Source: CAMLFJ01 sp040902305 (GTDB taxonomy: Bacteria > Methylomirabilota > Methylomirabilia > Rokubacteriales > CSP1-6). From it: DNA of 5,317 bases. Position 1 is the first letter of the stretch. Each line of letters begins with the position of its first letter. The notes under the pieces were generated by a model. It did not search any database. It was given only the letters and a program-made list of their open reading frames with translations, and had not been told where the DNA came from. Below, one piece after another: positions 5,316-5,317 of this stretch. A program made the translations under genes and the position numbers. The stretch covers positions 1 to 5,317 of the forward strand of contig JBBDXN010000051.1 of assembly GCA_040902305.1 (NCBI GenBank), read 5' to 3'.

Positions 5316-5317
5316 TT

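Overview
This is a very GC-rich bacterial window with tightly packed genes, GTG as well as ATG starts, and gene families typical of soil or sediment heterotrophs: a molybdenum hydroxylase, a RutE-type nitroreductase, MaoC, MFS transporters and traces of an ABC_sub_bind protein. This style would fit Candidatus Rokubacteria/Methylomirabilota or a high-GC proteobacterium. No rRNA or marker gene is present, so the lineage is a guess.

Left part (1-960, minus strand): two genes point leftward. A RutE-like FMN nitroreductase comes first, broken in this sequence by one missing base. It is followed by the N-terminal part of a xanthine/CO dehydrogenase large-subunit (CoxL-type) gene that runs off the window edge. 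Both probably share one promoter. Its -35 and -10 boxes lie so close to the nitroreductase ATG that the mRNA would be leaderless.

Middle part (961-2258): this is the least orderly region. A 461-base stretch without an intact gene holds the divergent promoter, a possible plus-strand promoter, and a decayed piece of an ABC-type substrate-binding protein gene in which an internal segment and the C-terminus are joined directly. An intact class I SAM-dependent methyltransferase follows. Its base composition looks less GC-rich than its neighbours. Behind its stop lies a short in-frame coding-like tail. The region reads as a patch of gene loss and acquisition between two stable operons.

Right part (2259-5218, plus strand): a compact three-gene unit with gaps of 25 and 10 bases: an MFS transporter, a MaoC-like hot-dog hydratase, and a second, unrelated-looking MFS transporter of the monocarboxylate/oxalate-formate type. 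The likely theme is transport of small organic acids plus hydration of an enoyl-thioester, but the substrate cannot be read from the sequence. Downstream (5219-5317) is a strikingly structured non-coding stretch: a near-perfect hairpin enclosed by complementary GGGGCCC/GGGCCCC arms, with a third GGGCCCC copy at the window end. It may be a terminator or an attenuator-like element.

I see no clear evidence for a wholly new system. The most notable items are the structured 3' element, the leaderless promoter, the frameshifted nitroreductase and the substrate-binding-protein remnant.
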